Shown: positions 7,499 through 15,539 of the stretch, in pieces
How the letters are laid out: each line of letters begins with the position of its first letter
Numbering within the stretch: position 1 is the first letter of the stretch
DNA from: VRUE01 sp963737575
Lineage (GTDB): Bacteria; Actinomycetota; Thermoleophilia; Solirubrobacterales; 70-9
NCBI GenBank assembly: GCA_963737575.1
Contig: CAVTTJ010000007.1
Coordinates: 124,001-188,000, forward strand
Direction: 5' to 3'
DNA length: 64,000 nucleotides
The notes under the pieces: generated by a model
The model's database searches: none
Seen by the model: only the letters and a program-made list of their open reading frames with translations
What the model was told of the DNA's origin: nothing
Position numbers and translations under genes: made by a program

Positions 7499-8738
7499 CC
7501 GCCGCCGGGCACCGCGGGCCCTCGGCCTCGCGGGCCTGATCGGCCTCCTCGCCGCGGCGATCCCACTCGCCGCTCCGGGCCCTGGACTGGTGCCGGCCGC
7601 CGGTGCCGGCGAGCCCGGCTGGCTGCTGGGGCTCTACGGGGGCGGCCTCGGAGTCTCGGGCGGCGCCTACTACGCGCTGCTCTGGGCGGCGTTCGCCGCC
7701 TACCTCTGCGTGCTGTTGGCCGCCCCGGCGCTCGACCGCCGCCTGATCGCGGCCGCCGCCGTGGTGCTGATCCTCGCCTTTGCGCTCTCCCCGCCGCTGC
7801 TCTCGCAGGACGTCTTCAGCTACATCGCCTACGCCCGCCTCGGCATCCTCCACGGCCTCGACCCCTACACCCACGCCCCGACCGACGCCGCCGGCGACCC
7901 CGTTTTCGGCTACGTCGGCTGGACCGGGTCGACCAGCTCCTACGGTCCGCTGTTCACGCTCGCGACCTACCCGCTCGCGCACCTCTCGGTGCCGGCCGCG
8001 CTCTGGGTGTTGAAGGCGGTGGCGGCGGGGTCGGTCCTGGCGCTGGCGACCCTGGTCGCCCGGCTCGCCCCCGCCCGCGGCATCGACGCCCGGCGCGGAT
8101 TCGCGATCGTCGCCCTCAACCCCCTGGTCCTCGTCCACGTCGTCGGCGGGGCCCACAACGACGCGACCGCGGTGCTGCTGGCGCTCGCGGGCTGTGCGGC
8201 GGTCCTCGCCCTGCGCGAGGCGAGCGGCGGCGCGGCGGTCCTCGCCGCGGTCGGGCTCAAGCTCAGCGCCGCGGTCGTCGTCCCGTTCGCGCTGCTGGGC
8301 GCATCGCGACGCAGCCGATTCCTGGCCGGCGCCGCGATCGCGGCGATCGCGATCGCCGCGTCGAGCCTGGTGGCTTTCGGCCTCCACGCCCTCGACTCGG
8401 CCGAGCTCGTCGGCGACAACCAGGGTCGGGTCAGCAATTACAGCCTCCCGAACCTCTTCTCGGAGCTCCTCGGTGTCGGGGTCGGCCCGGTGCGCGCCGT
8501 GGCCGTCGTGGCCCTCGCCGTTCTCGTCGTCTGGCTCGGCCGCGGGGTCCTCCGCGGCGGCGATTGGATCCAGGCGACCGGTTGGGCCGCCGTCGGCGTG
8601 CTGCTGGCAAGCGCCTGGCTCTTGCCCTGGTACGTGATCTGGCCCCTCCCGTTCGCCGCCCTCGCGCGCGACAACCGCCTCCTCGCCGCCACCCTCGCCC
8701 TCACCGCCCTCCAACTCGCCGCCCGCATACCGCTCTGA
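7449..8738 (+). CDS. MptB-like polyprenol-phosphate-mannose-dependent mannosyltransferase (GT-C)
   Basis: About 429 residues with at least ten hydrophobic helices. The first large loop carries the acidic GT-C signature and the pattern DVFSYIAYARLGILHGLDPY followed by a conserved SYGPLF segment, typical of the actinobacterial MptA/MptB alpha-1,6-mannosyltransferases that use lipid-linked mannose on the outer face of the membrane. The start is set at the ATG at 7449, inside the PBP tail; no later in-frame ATG or GTG precedes the first helix. A glycosyltransferase is near certain, while mannose specificity is inferred from family resemblance. Confidence 0.8.
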   Translation: MPGSAAAPLPAGSGLADRRRAPRALGLAGLIGLLAAAIPLAAPGPGLVPAAGAGEPGWLLGLYGGGLGVSGGAYYALLWAAFAAYLCVLLAAPALDRRLIAAAAVVLILAFALSPPLLSQDVFSYIAYARLGILHGLDPYTHAPTDAAGDPVFGYVGWTGSTSSYGPLFTLATYPLAHLSVPAALWVLKAVAAGSVLALATLVARLAPARGIDARRGFAIVALNPLVLVHVVGGAHNDATAVLLALAGCAAVLALREASGGAAVLAAVGLKLSAAVVVPFALLGASRRSRFLAGAAIAAIAIAASSLVAFGLHALDSAELVGDNQGRVSNYSLPNLFSELLGVGVGPVRAVAVVALAVLVVWLGRGVLRGGDWIQATGWAAVGVLLASAWLLPWYVIWPLPFAALARDNRLLAATLALTALQLAARIPL

Positions 8739-8790
8739 GTCGGGCGGAGCGGGATCGGCCCGCGTAGTCACGGCCCCCGGAGCTGCTTGA

Positions 8791-8880
8791 GGGGGGAGGG
8801 TCGGGTGCCCTCCGGGCCGGCGGATACTCAGAGCGAGCGAAGCGAGCGAGTCGGAACGGAGGGCGCCCGAGCCTCCCCCC
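8791..8880. terminator. Long inverted repeat between convergent genes
   Basis: A 24-base arm at 8791-8814 pairs with 8857-8880 with only two mismatches (G-rich left arm, C-rich right arm). The loop contains GAGCGAGCGAAGCGAGCGAG, which resembles the arms of the dispersed hairpin repeats. It sits between the MptB-like gene and the minus-strand LPG-synthase-like gene and could stop transcription in both directions. There is no clear U tract. Confidence 0.6.
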
Positions 8881-8884
8881 ACAC

Positions 8885-9961
8885 CTAGAGCACTTCCGGC
8901 GTGTGGATCTCCTGCTTCCCGGCCTTGGCGCCTTCCTGCTCCTCGGCACTGGGATGGAGAACCCCGGTCGGAATCGACCACCCCTCGCGTTTCCCGAGCG
9001 CGGTGACGGCGGCGACGTAGATCACCTCGACCAGGGTCTGGACTGCGCGGACCGCGATCGCGATCAGCGAGCCGATCGCGAAGCTGTTGCCCGGGACCGC
9101 GCCCTTCACCGCCCAGGCGAAGGCGGCATCGCGCACCCCGAGGCCGGCCGGGGCGATGAGGGTCGCGAGCGCGGCGACGTACCCGACCGCCTGGGCCGAG
9201 CCGACGGTGAGCATTTCGTCGACCGGGACATCGGAGACCGAGCGGGCGACGCAGTAGACGCCGACCGAGATCACACCCCAGATCGCGGCGAAGACGACGA
9301 TCAGGATCAGGATTCCCTGAAGTGAGATCACCGCCGGCAGCGGCTCGCGGCCGAAGGCCCTCAGAATCCGGTTGGCGAGCGGGCCGAAGATCCGCGGATG
9401 GAGGACGACGATCGCCGCCGGTACCAGGAGCAGCACCGCCCAGCGCAGCGGCTGGCCCTGGAGGTCGGGGTGGTTGATGATGAAGTAGGAGGCGATCGCG
9501 ATCGCTGACGTGGCGCCGATTGCCTGTTCGTAGGCGACGCTGGCGAGCGTGATCCGGCGCGGGACGCCGGCTCGCTCGGATAGCAGGACCCTGCCGAGCA
9601 CGTAGAGGACGCTGCCGGGCACATAGCGGGCGAGGAGGGGCTGGCCCCACGCGACCTGCGCCCGTCCCATCCCGATCCGGTAGCCGAGGAAGCGGAGGAT
9701 CAGGTCCCAGCCGAGCGCGGTCAGCGCATAGTAGATCGGCAGGACGATGAAGGCCGGGATCAACCAGAGGACGTGGAAGTGGACCCCTTCGTCCTTGATC
9801 TCGGACCACTGCTGGACGACGGTGAGGACGAGGAAGCCGAAGATCACGATCGCGAGGCCGAGCTGGATCGCCAGCCGGACCCGCTTGCTCTTCGGCGGTT
9901 TGGTTCCGAATTGGGCGCCGGCCTCGCCGATGCGGTGAAGAAGTGGCTGCCTTTGCTCCAC
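8885..9961 (-). CDS. Lysylphosphatidylglycerol synthase-like transmembrane protein (UPF0104)
   Basis: About 358 residues with seven to eight membrane helices. The pattern QPLLARYVPGSVLYVLGR, together with TLIAPAGLGVRDAAFAWAV near the C-terminus, is characteristic of the AglD/MprF-membrane-domain family (lysylphosphatidylglycerol synthase TM region). There is no soluble aminoacyltransferase domain, so it is more likely a lipid-handling or flippase-type protein than a true LPG synthase. I prefer the GTG at 9961 because a TAAGGT element lies eight bases upstream; an in-frame GTG at 9994 is the alternative. It faces thiL across a short divergent gap. Confidence 0.8.
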   Translation of the reverse strand: MEQRQPLLHRIGEAGAQFGTKPPKSKRVRLAIQLGLAIVIFGFLVLTVVQQWSEIKDEGVHFHVLWLIPAFIVLPIYYALTALGWDLILRFLGYRIGMGRAQVAWGQPLLARYVPGSVLYVLGRVLLSERAGVPRRITLASVAYEQAIGATSAIAIASYFIINHPDLQGQPLRWAVLLLVPAAIVVLHPRIFGPLANRILRAFGREPLPAVISLQGILILIVVFAAIWGVISVGVYCVARSVSDVPVDEMLTVGSAQAVGYVAALATLIAPAGLGVRDAAFAWAVKGAVPGNSFAIGSLIAIAVRAVQTLVEVIYVAAVTALGKREGWSIPTGVLHPSAEEQEGAKAGKQEIHTPEVL

Positions 9962-9969
9962 GCAGCCGC

Positions 9970-9975
9970 ACCTTA
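9970..9975 (-). promoter_or_regulatory. -10 element of the LPG-synthase-like gene
   Basis: TAAGGT on the minus strand, eight bases before the GTG at 9961. Confidence 0.4.
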
Positions 9976-10011
9976 GAGAGCGCCGGGGCTGCACCGCCGC
10001 CGACCCGTCGC

Positions 10012-10017
10012 CAGAAT
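10012..10017 (+). promoter_or_regulatory. -10 element of thiL
   Basis: CAGAAT on the plus strand, six bases before the thiL ATG. Confidence 0.35.
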
Positions 10018-10023
10018 GAGGCG

Positions 10024-11001
10024 ATGGGCGAGTTCGACCTGCTGGCGCGCGTCCGGGAGCGGCTGCCGCCGGCCGGCCCGCGAGTCCGGCTCGGCAGCGG
10101 CGACGACGCCGCGGTCACCGTTCCGGGCGGCGCCACCGCGACCTCGGTCGACGCGCTCGTCGACGGGGTCCACTTCCGCCGCGGTCAGGCGAGCCTGGAG
10201 CAGGTCGGTGCCAAGGCGCTCGCGGCGGCGCTCTCCGATCTCGCCGCGATGGGGGCCGAGCCGGGAGAGGCCTACGTTGTCCTCGGGGTGCCGACCGACC
10301 TCGATGAGGACGGCTGCCTCGAGGTCCTCGACGGGCTCGCGCGAGTCGCCGTCGAGACCGGCACGACCCTGGCCGGCGGCGATGTGACCCGGGCGCCGGT
10401 CCTCTCGCTGACGATAACCGTCGTCGGCCACGCCGCCGGGCCCGAGCTGCTCCTCACCCGCTCCGGAGGCCGGCCCGGCGACGTCCTCGCGGTGACCGGA
10501 GAGCTCGGCGGGGCCGCCGCGGGCCTGCTGCTGCTCGATCGACCGAGCTCAGCCGCGCTGCCGCCCGAGCAGGAGGCGGCTCTGATCGAGCGACAGCTAG
10601 AACCGCGGGCACGGCTCGAGGAGGGGCGGAGCCTCGCAGCCGCGGGAGCCACCGCCCTGATCGACCTCAGCGATGGGCTCGCCGGCGACGCCGGACAGCT
10701 CGCCGCAGCAAGCGGGGTCGGCGCCCGCATCGACGCGACCGCGATCCCTCTAGCGGATGGCGTGGAGGCGGCCGCTGCCGCGGCGGGCCGGGACCCGCTC
10801 GAGCTCGCCGCCTCGGGCGGGGAGGATTATGAGCTGCTCGCGGCGCTGCCTCCTGAGCGGGTCGACGCGGCGGTCGCCGCCCTGGGCGCGGGGGGAGCCG
10901 GATTGACCCCGATCGGCGAGCTCGTCGCCGGCACCGGGGTCGAGATCAGGCTGCCCGACGGCTCGCCAGTACGGTCTGCCGGTTTCGATCAGCTGGGGTG
11001 A
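10024..11001 (+). CDS. thiL: Thiamine-monophosphate kinase
   Basis: 325 residues of the PurM/ThiL ATP-dependent kinase fold, which phosphorylates thiamine monophosphate to the active diphosphate cofactor. Visible signatures include GSGDDAAV, SVDALVDGVHF, ALSDLAAMGAEPGEAYV, LAGGDVTRAPVLSLTITVVG, LIDLSDGLAGDAG and SGGEDYELLA, including the metal-binding Asp residues. The ATG at 10024 gives the usual N-terminus (MGEFDLLARVRE); longer frames only add low-complexity sequence. The last 56 bases overlap the convergent FlgM-like gene. Confidence 0.95.
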   Translation: MGEFDLLARVRERLPPAGPRVRLGSGDDAAVTVPGGATATSVDALVDGVHFRRGQASLEQVGAKALAAALSDLAAMGAEPGEAYVVLGVPTDLDEDGCLEVLDGLARVAVETGTTLAGGDVTRAPVLSLTITVVGHAAGPELLLTRSGGRPGDVLAVTGELGGAAAGLLLLDRPSSAALPPEQEAALIERQLEPRARLEEGRSLAAAGATALIDLSDGLAGDAGQLAAASGVGARIDATAIPLADGVEAAAAAAGRDPLELAASGGEDYELLAALPPERVDAAVAALGAGGAGLTPIGELVAGTGVEIRLPDGSPVRSAGFDQLG

Positions 11002-11158
11002 GCGGCTCACTCGCGGTGAGCAGCTCGCGCACGCTCCGCCGGCTCAGCATCGCCTCGGCGATCTTGGCGGGGTCGGGCTTGTAGCTTCCGGCTTCGACCA
11101 TGCTCTTCAGGTGCTCGCTTGCCATGTCACTCATATCGGCGGCATCATTCCAGATCAT
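10946..11158 (-). CDS. FlgM-like anti-sigma peptide
   Basis: A 70-residue peptide whose centre (SMVEAGSYKPDPAKIAEAML) matches the core of FlgM, the anti-sigma-28 factor family (Gly-x-Tyr-x-x-Asp followed by Ile-Ala-x-x-Met-Leu). The rest is charged and probably disordered, as in FlgM. There are no flagellar genes in the window, so the partner may be another sigma factor. The start is uncertain: ATGs at 11158, 11134 and 11125 are in frame, and the one at 11134 has a GGAATGATG stretch upstream. It ends inside the 3' end of thiL. Confidence 0.65.
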   Translation of the reverse strand: MIWNDAADMSDMASEHLKSMVEAGSYKPDPAKIAEAMLSRRSVRELLTASEPLTPADRNRQTVLASRRAA

Positions 11159-11210
11159 TAGTTCTTGGTAGTCCTACATTTGTCCAGATGACCCCGCACG
11201 GTGCGCGGAT

Positions 11211-11216
11211 TACCCT
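11211..11216 (+). promoter_or_regulatory. -10 element of the two-component/HtrA operon
   Basis: TACCCT on the plus strand, eight bases before the response-regulator ATG at 11225. Confidence 0.4.
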
Positions 11217-11224
11217 GTCTTCTG

Positions 11225-11920
11225 ATGCCCAACGGGACCGCCCGGATACTGCTCGTGGACGATGAGCAATCGGTGCAGACGCTGCTCAGCTATCCGCTGC
11301 GCAAAGACGGCTACCACGTCACCTCGGCAATCGACGGCCAGGAGGCCCTTCAGCGCTTCAGCGAGGCGCGCTTCGATCTCGTGATCCTCGACCTGATGCT
11401 GCCCAAGCTCGACGGGGTCGAGGTCTGCCGCCAGCTGCGCCGCAACAGCCAGGTGCCGATCATCATGCTGACCGCCAAAGGCAGCGAGACCGACAAGGTC
11501 GCGGGACTCGAGGTCGGCGCCGACGACTACATCACCAAGCCGTTCTCGATGCGCGAGTTCCGCAGCAGGGTGAAGGCGGCCCTGCGACGGTCGCGGATGA
11601 TCGGCGAGTTCCAGGACGAGGGCTCGATCGAGCACGAGGAGCTGACGATCGACTTCGGCCGGCGGATGGTCCTGCTGCGCGGCGAGGAGGTCAAGGTGAC
11701 CTACGTCGAGTTCGAGATCCTCAGCGCGCTGGCCCGCTCCCCTGGCCGGGTGCTGAGCCGCCAGACCCTGCTCGAGTGCGTCTGGGGCGATTCGGAGTAC
11801 CGCGACCCGCGCACCGTCGACGTCCACATCCGCCACCTGAGGGAAAAGCTGGAGCAGAACCCGAAGGAGCCGGAGTTCCTGTTCACGGTCCGCGGCGTCG
11901 GCTATCGCTTCAAGGAATGA
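11225..11920 (+). CDS. OmpR/PhoB-family response regulator
   Basis: 231 residues: receiver domain with the acidic pair in ILLVDDEQ, the phosphoacceptor Asp in FDLVILDLMLPKLDG, the Thr in IIMLTAKG and Lys in DYITKPF; then a winged-helix DNA-binding domain ending VDVHIRHLREKLEQ and FLFTVRGVGYRFKE. It should activate or repress genes on phosphorylation by the kinase encoded next. The stop codon overlaps the kinase start (ATGA). The start at 11225 is preferred over one eight codons upstream because of the receiver domain boundary and the -10 spacing. Confidence 0.95.
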   Translation: MPNGTARILLVDDEQSVQTLLSYPLRKDGYHVTSAIDGQEALQRFSEARFDLVILDLMLPKLDGVEVCRQLRRNSQVPIIMLTAKGSETDKVAGLEVGADDYITKPFSMREFRSRVKAALRRSRMIGEFQDEGSIEHEELTIDFGRRMVLLRGEEVKVTYVEFEILSALARSPGRVLSRQTLLECVWGDSEYRDPRTVDVHIRHLREKLEQNPKEPEFLFTVRGVGYRFKE

Positions 11921-12975
11921 GGCGCCTCCAGCTCACCCCGCTCGGCAATCGAATCACGATGATCTCGCTGGGAATCGCGATCGGGACCGCGGTCGTGATC
12001 TACGTCTACGCGGTCCACATCGCCGGTTTCTCCGACGCGAGGGGGGCGATCACGACCGGGGCGCTGATCGCGTTCGTGCCGGCGCTCGCGACCGGCCTCT
12101 ACTTCGCGACCCTGGCGACACAGCGGATCCGCAAGATCCAGGAGGCCGCCCACAAGGTTGCCGAAGGCGACTTCGGCGCCCGCATCCCGGTCGACTCCTC
12201 GGGCCAGCTCGGACAGCTCGCCCGCAGCTTCAACGAGATGCAACGCCGCCTGGCGGAGCTCGACAACGCCCGCAAGCAGTTCATCGCCAACGCCTCGCAC
12301 GAGCTGCGGACCCCGATCTTCAGCCTCGGCGGCTTCGTCGAGCTGCTCGAGGAGGACGAACCGACACCCGAGGAGCGGGAAGAGTTCGTCCGCACGATGC
12401 GCCAGCAGATCGACCGTCTGACGAAGCTCACCGCCGATCTTCTCAACCTCTCCCAGCTCGACGCTGGCGGGATCGTGATGGCCCCGAGCAGCGTCGACCT
12501 GACCGAGCTCGCCCGCAGCGTGGCCCGCGAGTTCGGCCCGCGGGCGGACCTGCGGGGCTCGCGCCTCGAGCTCCGCACACCCGATCACCAGGTGATGGCG
12601 ACCGCCGATCCTGAACGGGTCAGGCAGATCGTCCGTATCCTGCTCGACAACGCCCTCACCCACACACCCGAGGGCGCCAGCGTGACCGTGACCGTCTACT
12701 CCGTAAACCGCAGGGCAGAGCTGACCGTCTCCGACGATGGAGCCGGCATCCCTCAGCGCGTCCAGGGCCGCATCTTCGAGCGCTTCTACACGGCGAAGCC
12801 GTCGGGAGGATCGGGGCTCGGCCTCGCGATCGCCCGCGAGCTCGCGCAGCGGATGGACGGCAGGATCTCGATCACCTCGACGCGGCGCTTCACCGCCTTC
12901 ACCCTGGACCTGCCCCCGGCGCCCGCCGAAGCGGCGCCGATCCTCGTCAACGAGCCGACCGGGGCCGGGGTGTGA
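11917..12975 (+). CDS. Membrane sensor histidine kinase
   Basis: About 352 residues. Two membrane helices (residues 14-32 and 42-62) enclose only a very short external loop, followed by HAMP (RIRKIQEAAHKVAEGDFGAR), a dimerisation/phosphoacceptor domain with the His in NASHELRTPI, and a HATPase domain with an N box (LLDNALTHTPEG), G1 (VSDDGAGIP) and G2 (GGSGLGLAIARELA). The tiny loop suggests sensing within the membrane or by another protein. It overlaps both neighbours by four bases, so kinase, regulator and HtrA are translated as one unit, pointing to envelope-stress control. Confidence 0.95.
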   Translation: MRRLQLTPLGNRITMISLGIAIGTAVVIYVYAVHIAGFSDARGAITTGALIAFVPALATGLYFATLATQRIRKIQEAAHKVAEGDFGARIPVDSSGQLGQLARSFNEMQRRLAELDNARKQFIANASHELRTPIFSLGGFVELLEEDEPTPEEREEFVRTMRQQIDRLTKLTADLLNLSQLDAGGIVMAPSSVDLTELARSVAREFGPRADLRGSRLELRTPDHQVMATADPERVRQIVRILLDNALTHTPEGASVTVTVYSVNRRAELTVSDDGAGIPQRVQGRIFERFYTAKPSGGSGLGLAIARELAQRMDGRISITSTRRFTAFTLDLPPAPAEAAPILVNEPTGAGV

Positions 12976-14120
12976 GGGCGCGTGTCGCGCTCGCGGCCGC
13001 GGCCGCGTTGCTGGTCCTGGCGCTGGCGGGATGCGGCTCGAGCGGCGGCGGGGACGGCGGCAACTCGGCCTCCCAGCCTCCGCAGGAAAAGACCGCCCAG
13101 GTCGCGGTCGAGACCAGCGCTCCCGGGTTCAATGCCGCCACCGTCTTCCGCGAGGCATCGCCCGGTGTGGTGACGATCCGTTCGATCACCGAAACCGGGG
13201 GAGCCGAAGGGTCCGGGTTCGTCCTCGACAGCGACGGCAGGATCGTCACCAACGCCCACGTGGTCACCGACGACACGAGCGGCGAACGGAAGGAAGCCGA
13301 AGCGGTCTACGTCGAGTTCCCCGATCGCAACGTCGTTCCGGCGAAGATCGTCGGCGTCGACCCGTTCGCTGACGTGGCCCTGCTCGAAGTAGACCCCAAT
13401 GGCCTCGAACTGCACCCGCTCCAGCTCGGCGACGACCACGACCTCGTCGTCGGACAGCCGGTGGCGGCGATCGGCAGCCCGTTCGGGGAGCAGCAGTCGC
13501 TCTCGGTCGGGATCGTCTCGGCAATCAACCGCTCGGTCCGCTCGCTGACCGAATTCCAGATCGAGGGGGCGATCCAGACCGACGCCTCGATCAACCCCGG
13601 CAACTCGGGCGGCCCGCTGCTCGACTCCAACGCCCGCGTGATCGGCATCAACCAGCAGATCGAGACCAACTCGGGCGCCAACGACGGCGTCGGCTTCGCG
13701 GTCCCGATCTCGGCGGTGAAGCGCTCCATCTCCCAGCTCGAAGACGGCGGCAAGGCCGAATACGCCTACATCGGCGTCTCGACCCAGTCGCTCTACCCGC
13801 AGCTCGCGGACCGGCTCAACCTCGACACCGACTACGGCGGCCTGCTCGCCGAAGTGGTCCCGGGCGGCCCGGCCGACGAAGCGGGCCTGCGCGGGGGCGA
13901 CGGGCGGATCCGCTTCCAGGGCCTTCCCTACCGCACGGGCGGTGACGTCGTCCTCTCGATCGACGGCCACAAAATAGTCGAACCCGACGACCTCGCGAAC
14001 CAGATCGCCGGCTTCGAACCGGGCGAAACAGTGACGCTCGAAGTCCTCCACGAGAACGGCGAAAAGGAGAAGGTCGAAGTCACCCTGGGCACCCGGCCCG
14101 AGCACGACATCGCCGGCTGA
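12972..14120 (+). CDS. HtrA/DegP-type serine protease, predicted lipoprotein
   Basis: 382 residues. The N-terminus is a lipoprotein signal (LLVLALAGCGSS, with the lipobox Cys), followed by a low-complexity linker. The trypsin-like domain shows the catalytic triad: His in VTNAHVV, Asp in FADVALLEV and Ser in NPGNSGGPLL. A single PDZ domain follows (YGGLLAEVVPGGPADEAGL to VTLEVLHENGE). It probably degrades or refolds damaged exported proteins at the outer face of the membrane. GTG start overlaps the kinase stop. Its placement in one operon with a two-component system suggests feedback control of envelope stress. Confidence 0.95.
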   Translation: MRARVALAAAAALLVLALAGCGSSGGGDGGNSASQPPQEKTAQVAVETSAPGFNAATVFREASPGVVTIRSITETGGAEGSGFVLDSDGRIVTNAHVVTDDTSGERKEAEAVYVEFPDRNVVPAKIVGVDPFADVALLEVDPNGLELHPLQLGDDHDLVVGQPVAAIGSPFGEQQSLSVGIVSAINRSVRSLTEFQIEGAIQTDASINPGNSGGPLLDSNARVIGINQQIETNSGANDGVGFAVPISAVKRSISQLEDGGKAEYAYIGVSTQSLYPQLADRLNLDTDYGGLLAEVVPGGPADEAGLRGGDGRIRFQGLPYRTGGDVVLSIDGHKIVEPDDLANQIAGFEPGETVTLEVLHENGEKEKVEVTLGTRPEHDIAG

Positions 14121-14171
14121 TGCCGTCCTGCCAGACGCTCCATCCGCCCTGCGTGTAGAAATCCGCGTCCA

Positions 14172-14231
14172 TGACTGCGGAGCGAGTAAGCGTCCATATC
14201 TTGTTCTTCGCGCAGCGAGCGAAGCAGGAGG
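14172..14231 (+). repeat. Dispersed hairpin repeat, copy 3
   Basis: Left arm TGCGGAGCGAGTAAGCG, loop TCCATATCTTGTTCTT, right arm CGCGCAGCGAGCGAAGC running into AGGAGG, which serves as the ribosome binding site of the TreT-like gene at 14240. Confidence 0.75.
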
Positions 14232-14239
14232 TTAGGTAA

Positions 14240-15478
14240 ATGCTTCAGGAAGTCAGCCTCGGCAACAAGTCGCTCGCCGACTACACCCACATCGCCGGCA
14301 AGGAGCTGAGCGAGCAGATCCGCGCGCTCGCCGAGCCCCTCCAGGGCCACCGGGTCCTCCACGTCAGCGCCACCGCGTTCGGCGGCGGCGTCTCGGAGAT
14401 CCTCTACACGATCGTGCCGCTGATGCGCGACGCCGGCATCGACGCGCACTGGCAGGTGATCTTCGGCAAAGAGGAGTTCTTCAACGCGACGAAGCTCCTG
14501 CACAACTCGCTGCAGGGGGCCGACGAGACGCTCAGCGACGAGCAGTGGGAGCTGTTCGACGAGATCAACGAGCTGAACGCGAAGGGGCTCGAAGGCGAGT
14601 GGGACACGATCGTCGTCCACGACCCGCAGCCGATCGGGCTGCGACGCGGCGCGGCTGAGAAGAGCCGCAACTGGATCTGGCGCTGCCACATCGACCTGTC
14701 CGAGCCGAACCCGGCGCCGATCGCCAGGCTGCAGCCGCTGATCGAGGAATACGACGCGACGGTCTGGCATCTCCCCGACTACGTCCCCGAGGAAATCGTG
14801 GGGGGCGACGGGATCCGCATCATCCCGCCCGCGATCGACCCCCTCTCGCCGAAGAACATGGCGTTCTCGCCCGACGACGCGGCATTCGTCTGCAACCAGT
14901 TCGGGATCGACGTCGACCGGCCGCTAATCACCCAGGTCTCGCGTTTCGACCCCTGGAAGGACCCGATGGGGGTTATCGACGCCTACCGCTCGGTGACCGA
15001 GCAGCTGCCCGAGGTCCAGCTTGCCCTGGTCGGCTCGATGGCGACCGACGATCCGGAGGGATGGGAGTTTTTCCAGCACACCTTCGAGTACGCCGATGGC
15101 GACCCCGACATCAAGATCCTCAACAACCTCAACAACGTCGGCGCAATCGAGGTCAACGCGTTCCAGTCGCAGTCCGACGTCGTCCTCCAGAAGTCGATCC
15201 GCGAGGGGTTCGGGCTGACCGTCACCGAGGCTCTCTGGAAGGGCCGGCCGACCGTCGCCGGCAACGTCGGCGGCATCCCGCTGCAGATCGAGGACGGGGT
15301 CAGCGGCTACCTGGTCGACTCACCCGAGGCTTGTGCCGCCCGCTGCATCGAGATCCTTCGCGACCCCGAGCTCGGCAAGCGGCTCGGAAGGGCCGGCAAG
15401 GAACGCGCCCGGCAGCGCTTCCTCTCCCCCCGCCTCCTCCGGGACTGGTTGCAGCTGTTCAACGAACTGGACGGGTAG
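14240..15478 (+). CDS. treT: TreT-type trehalose synthase / GT4 glycosyltransferase
   Basis: 412 residues of the GT-B, family 4 type. The N-terminal half has VLHVSATAFGGGVSEILYTI and VHDPQPIGL; the C-terminal half has SRFDPWKDPMGVIDAY, ILNNLNNVGAIEVNAFQ and the E-x7-E motif in REGFGLTVTEALWKG. This matches TreT (trehalose glycosyltransferring synthase), which joins a nucleoside-diphosphate glucose to free glucose, and the related trehalose phosphorylases. A strong ribosome binding site (AGGAGG) comes from the end of a hairpin repeat. The next gene is an OtsA-like enzyme, supporting a trehalose or related osmolyte role. Exact donor and acceptor are inferred. Confidence 0.82.
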   Translation: MLQEVSLGNKSLADYTHIAGKELSEQIRALAEPLQGHRVLHVSATAFGGGVSEILYTIVPLMRDAGIDAHWQVIFGKEEFFNATKLLHNSLQGADETLSDEQWELFDEINELNAKGLEGEWDTIVVHDPQPIGLRRGAAEKSRNWIWRCHIDLSEPNPAPIARLQPLIEEYDATVWHLPDYVPEEIVGGDGIRIIPPAIDPLSPKNMAFSPDDAAFVCNQFGIDVDRPLITQVSRFDPWKDPMGVIDAYRSVTEQLPEVQLALVGSMATDDPEGWEFFQHTFEYADGDPDIKILNNLNNVGAIEVNAFQSQSDVVLQKSIREGFGLTVTEALWKGRPTVAGNVGGIPLQIEDGVSGYLVDSPEACAARCIEILRDPELGKRLGRAGKERARQRFLSPRLLRDWLQLFNELDG

Positions 15479-15539
15479 CCTCCCAAGGCGTGGATCAGAT
15501 CTGGAGGCCCACCCGGCAGCGCGGACGCGGGAGTGGGGA

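Noticed and set aside
8820..8860. GAGCGAGCGAAGCGAGCGAG run considered as a CRISPR-like or tandem repeat
   Set aside because: It is a single short palindromic run with no regular spacers.
7473..10136. Very long open frame on the minus strand (887 codons)
   Set aside because: It is antisense to the MptB-like gene and out of frame with the LPG-synthase-like gene; the translation is Arg/Pro/Gly-rich without any domain, a common artefact at this GC content.
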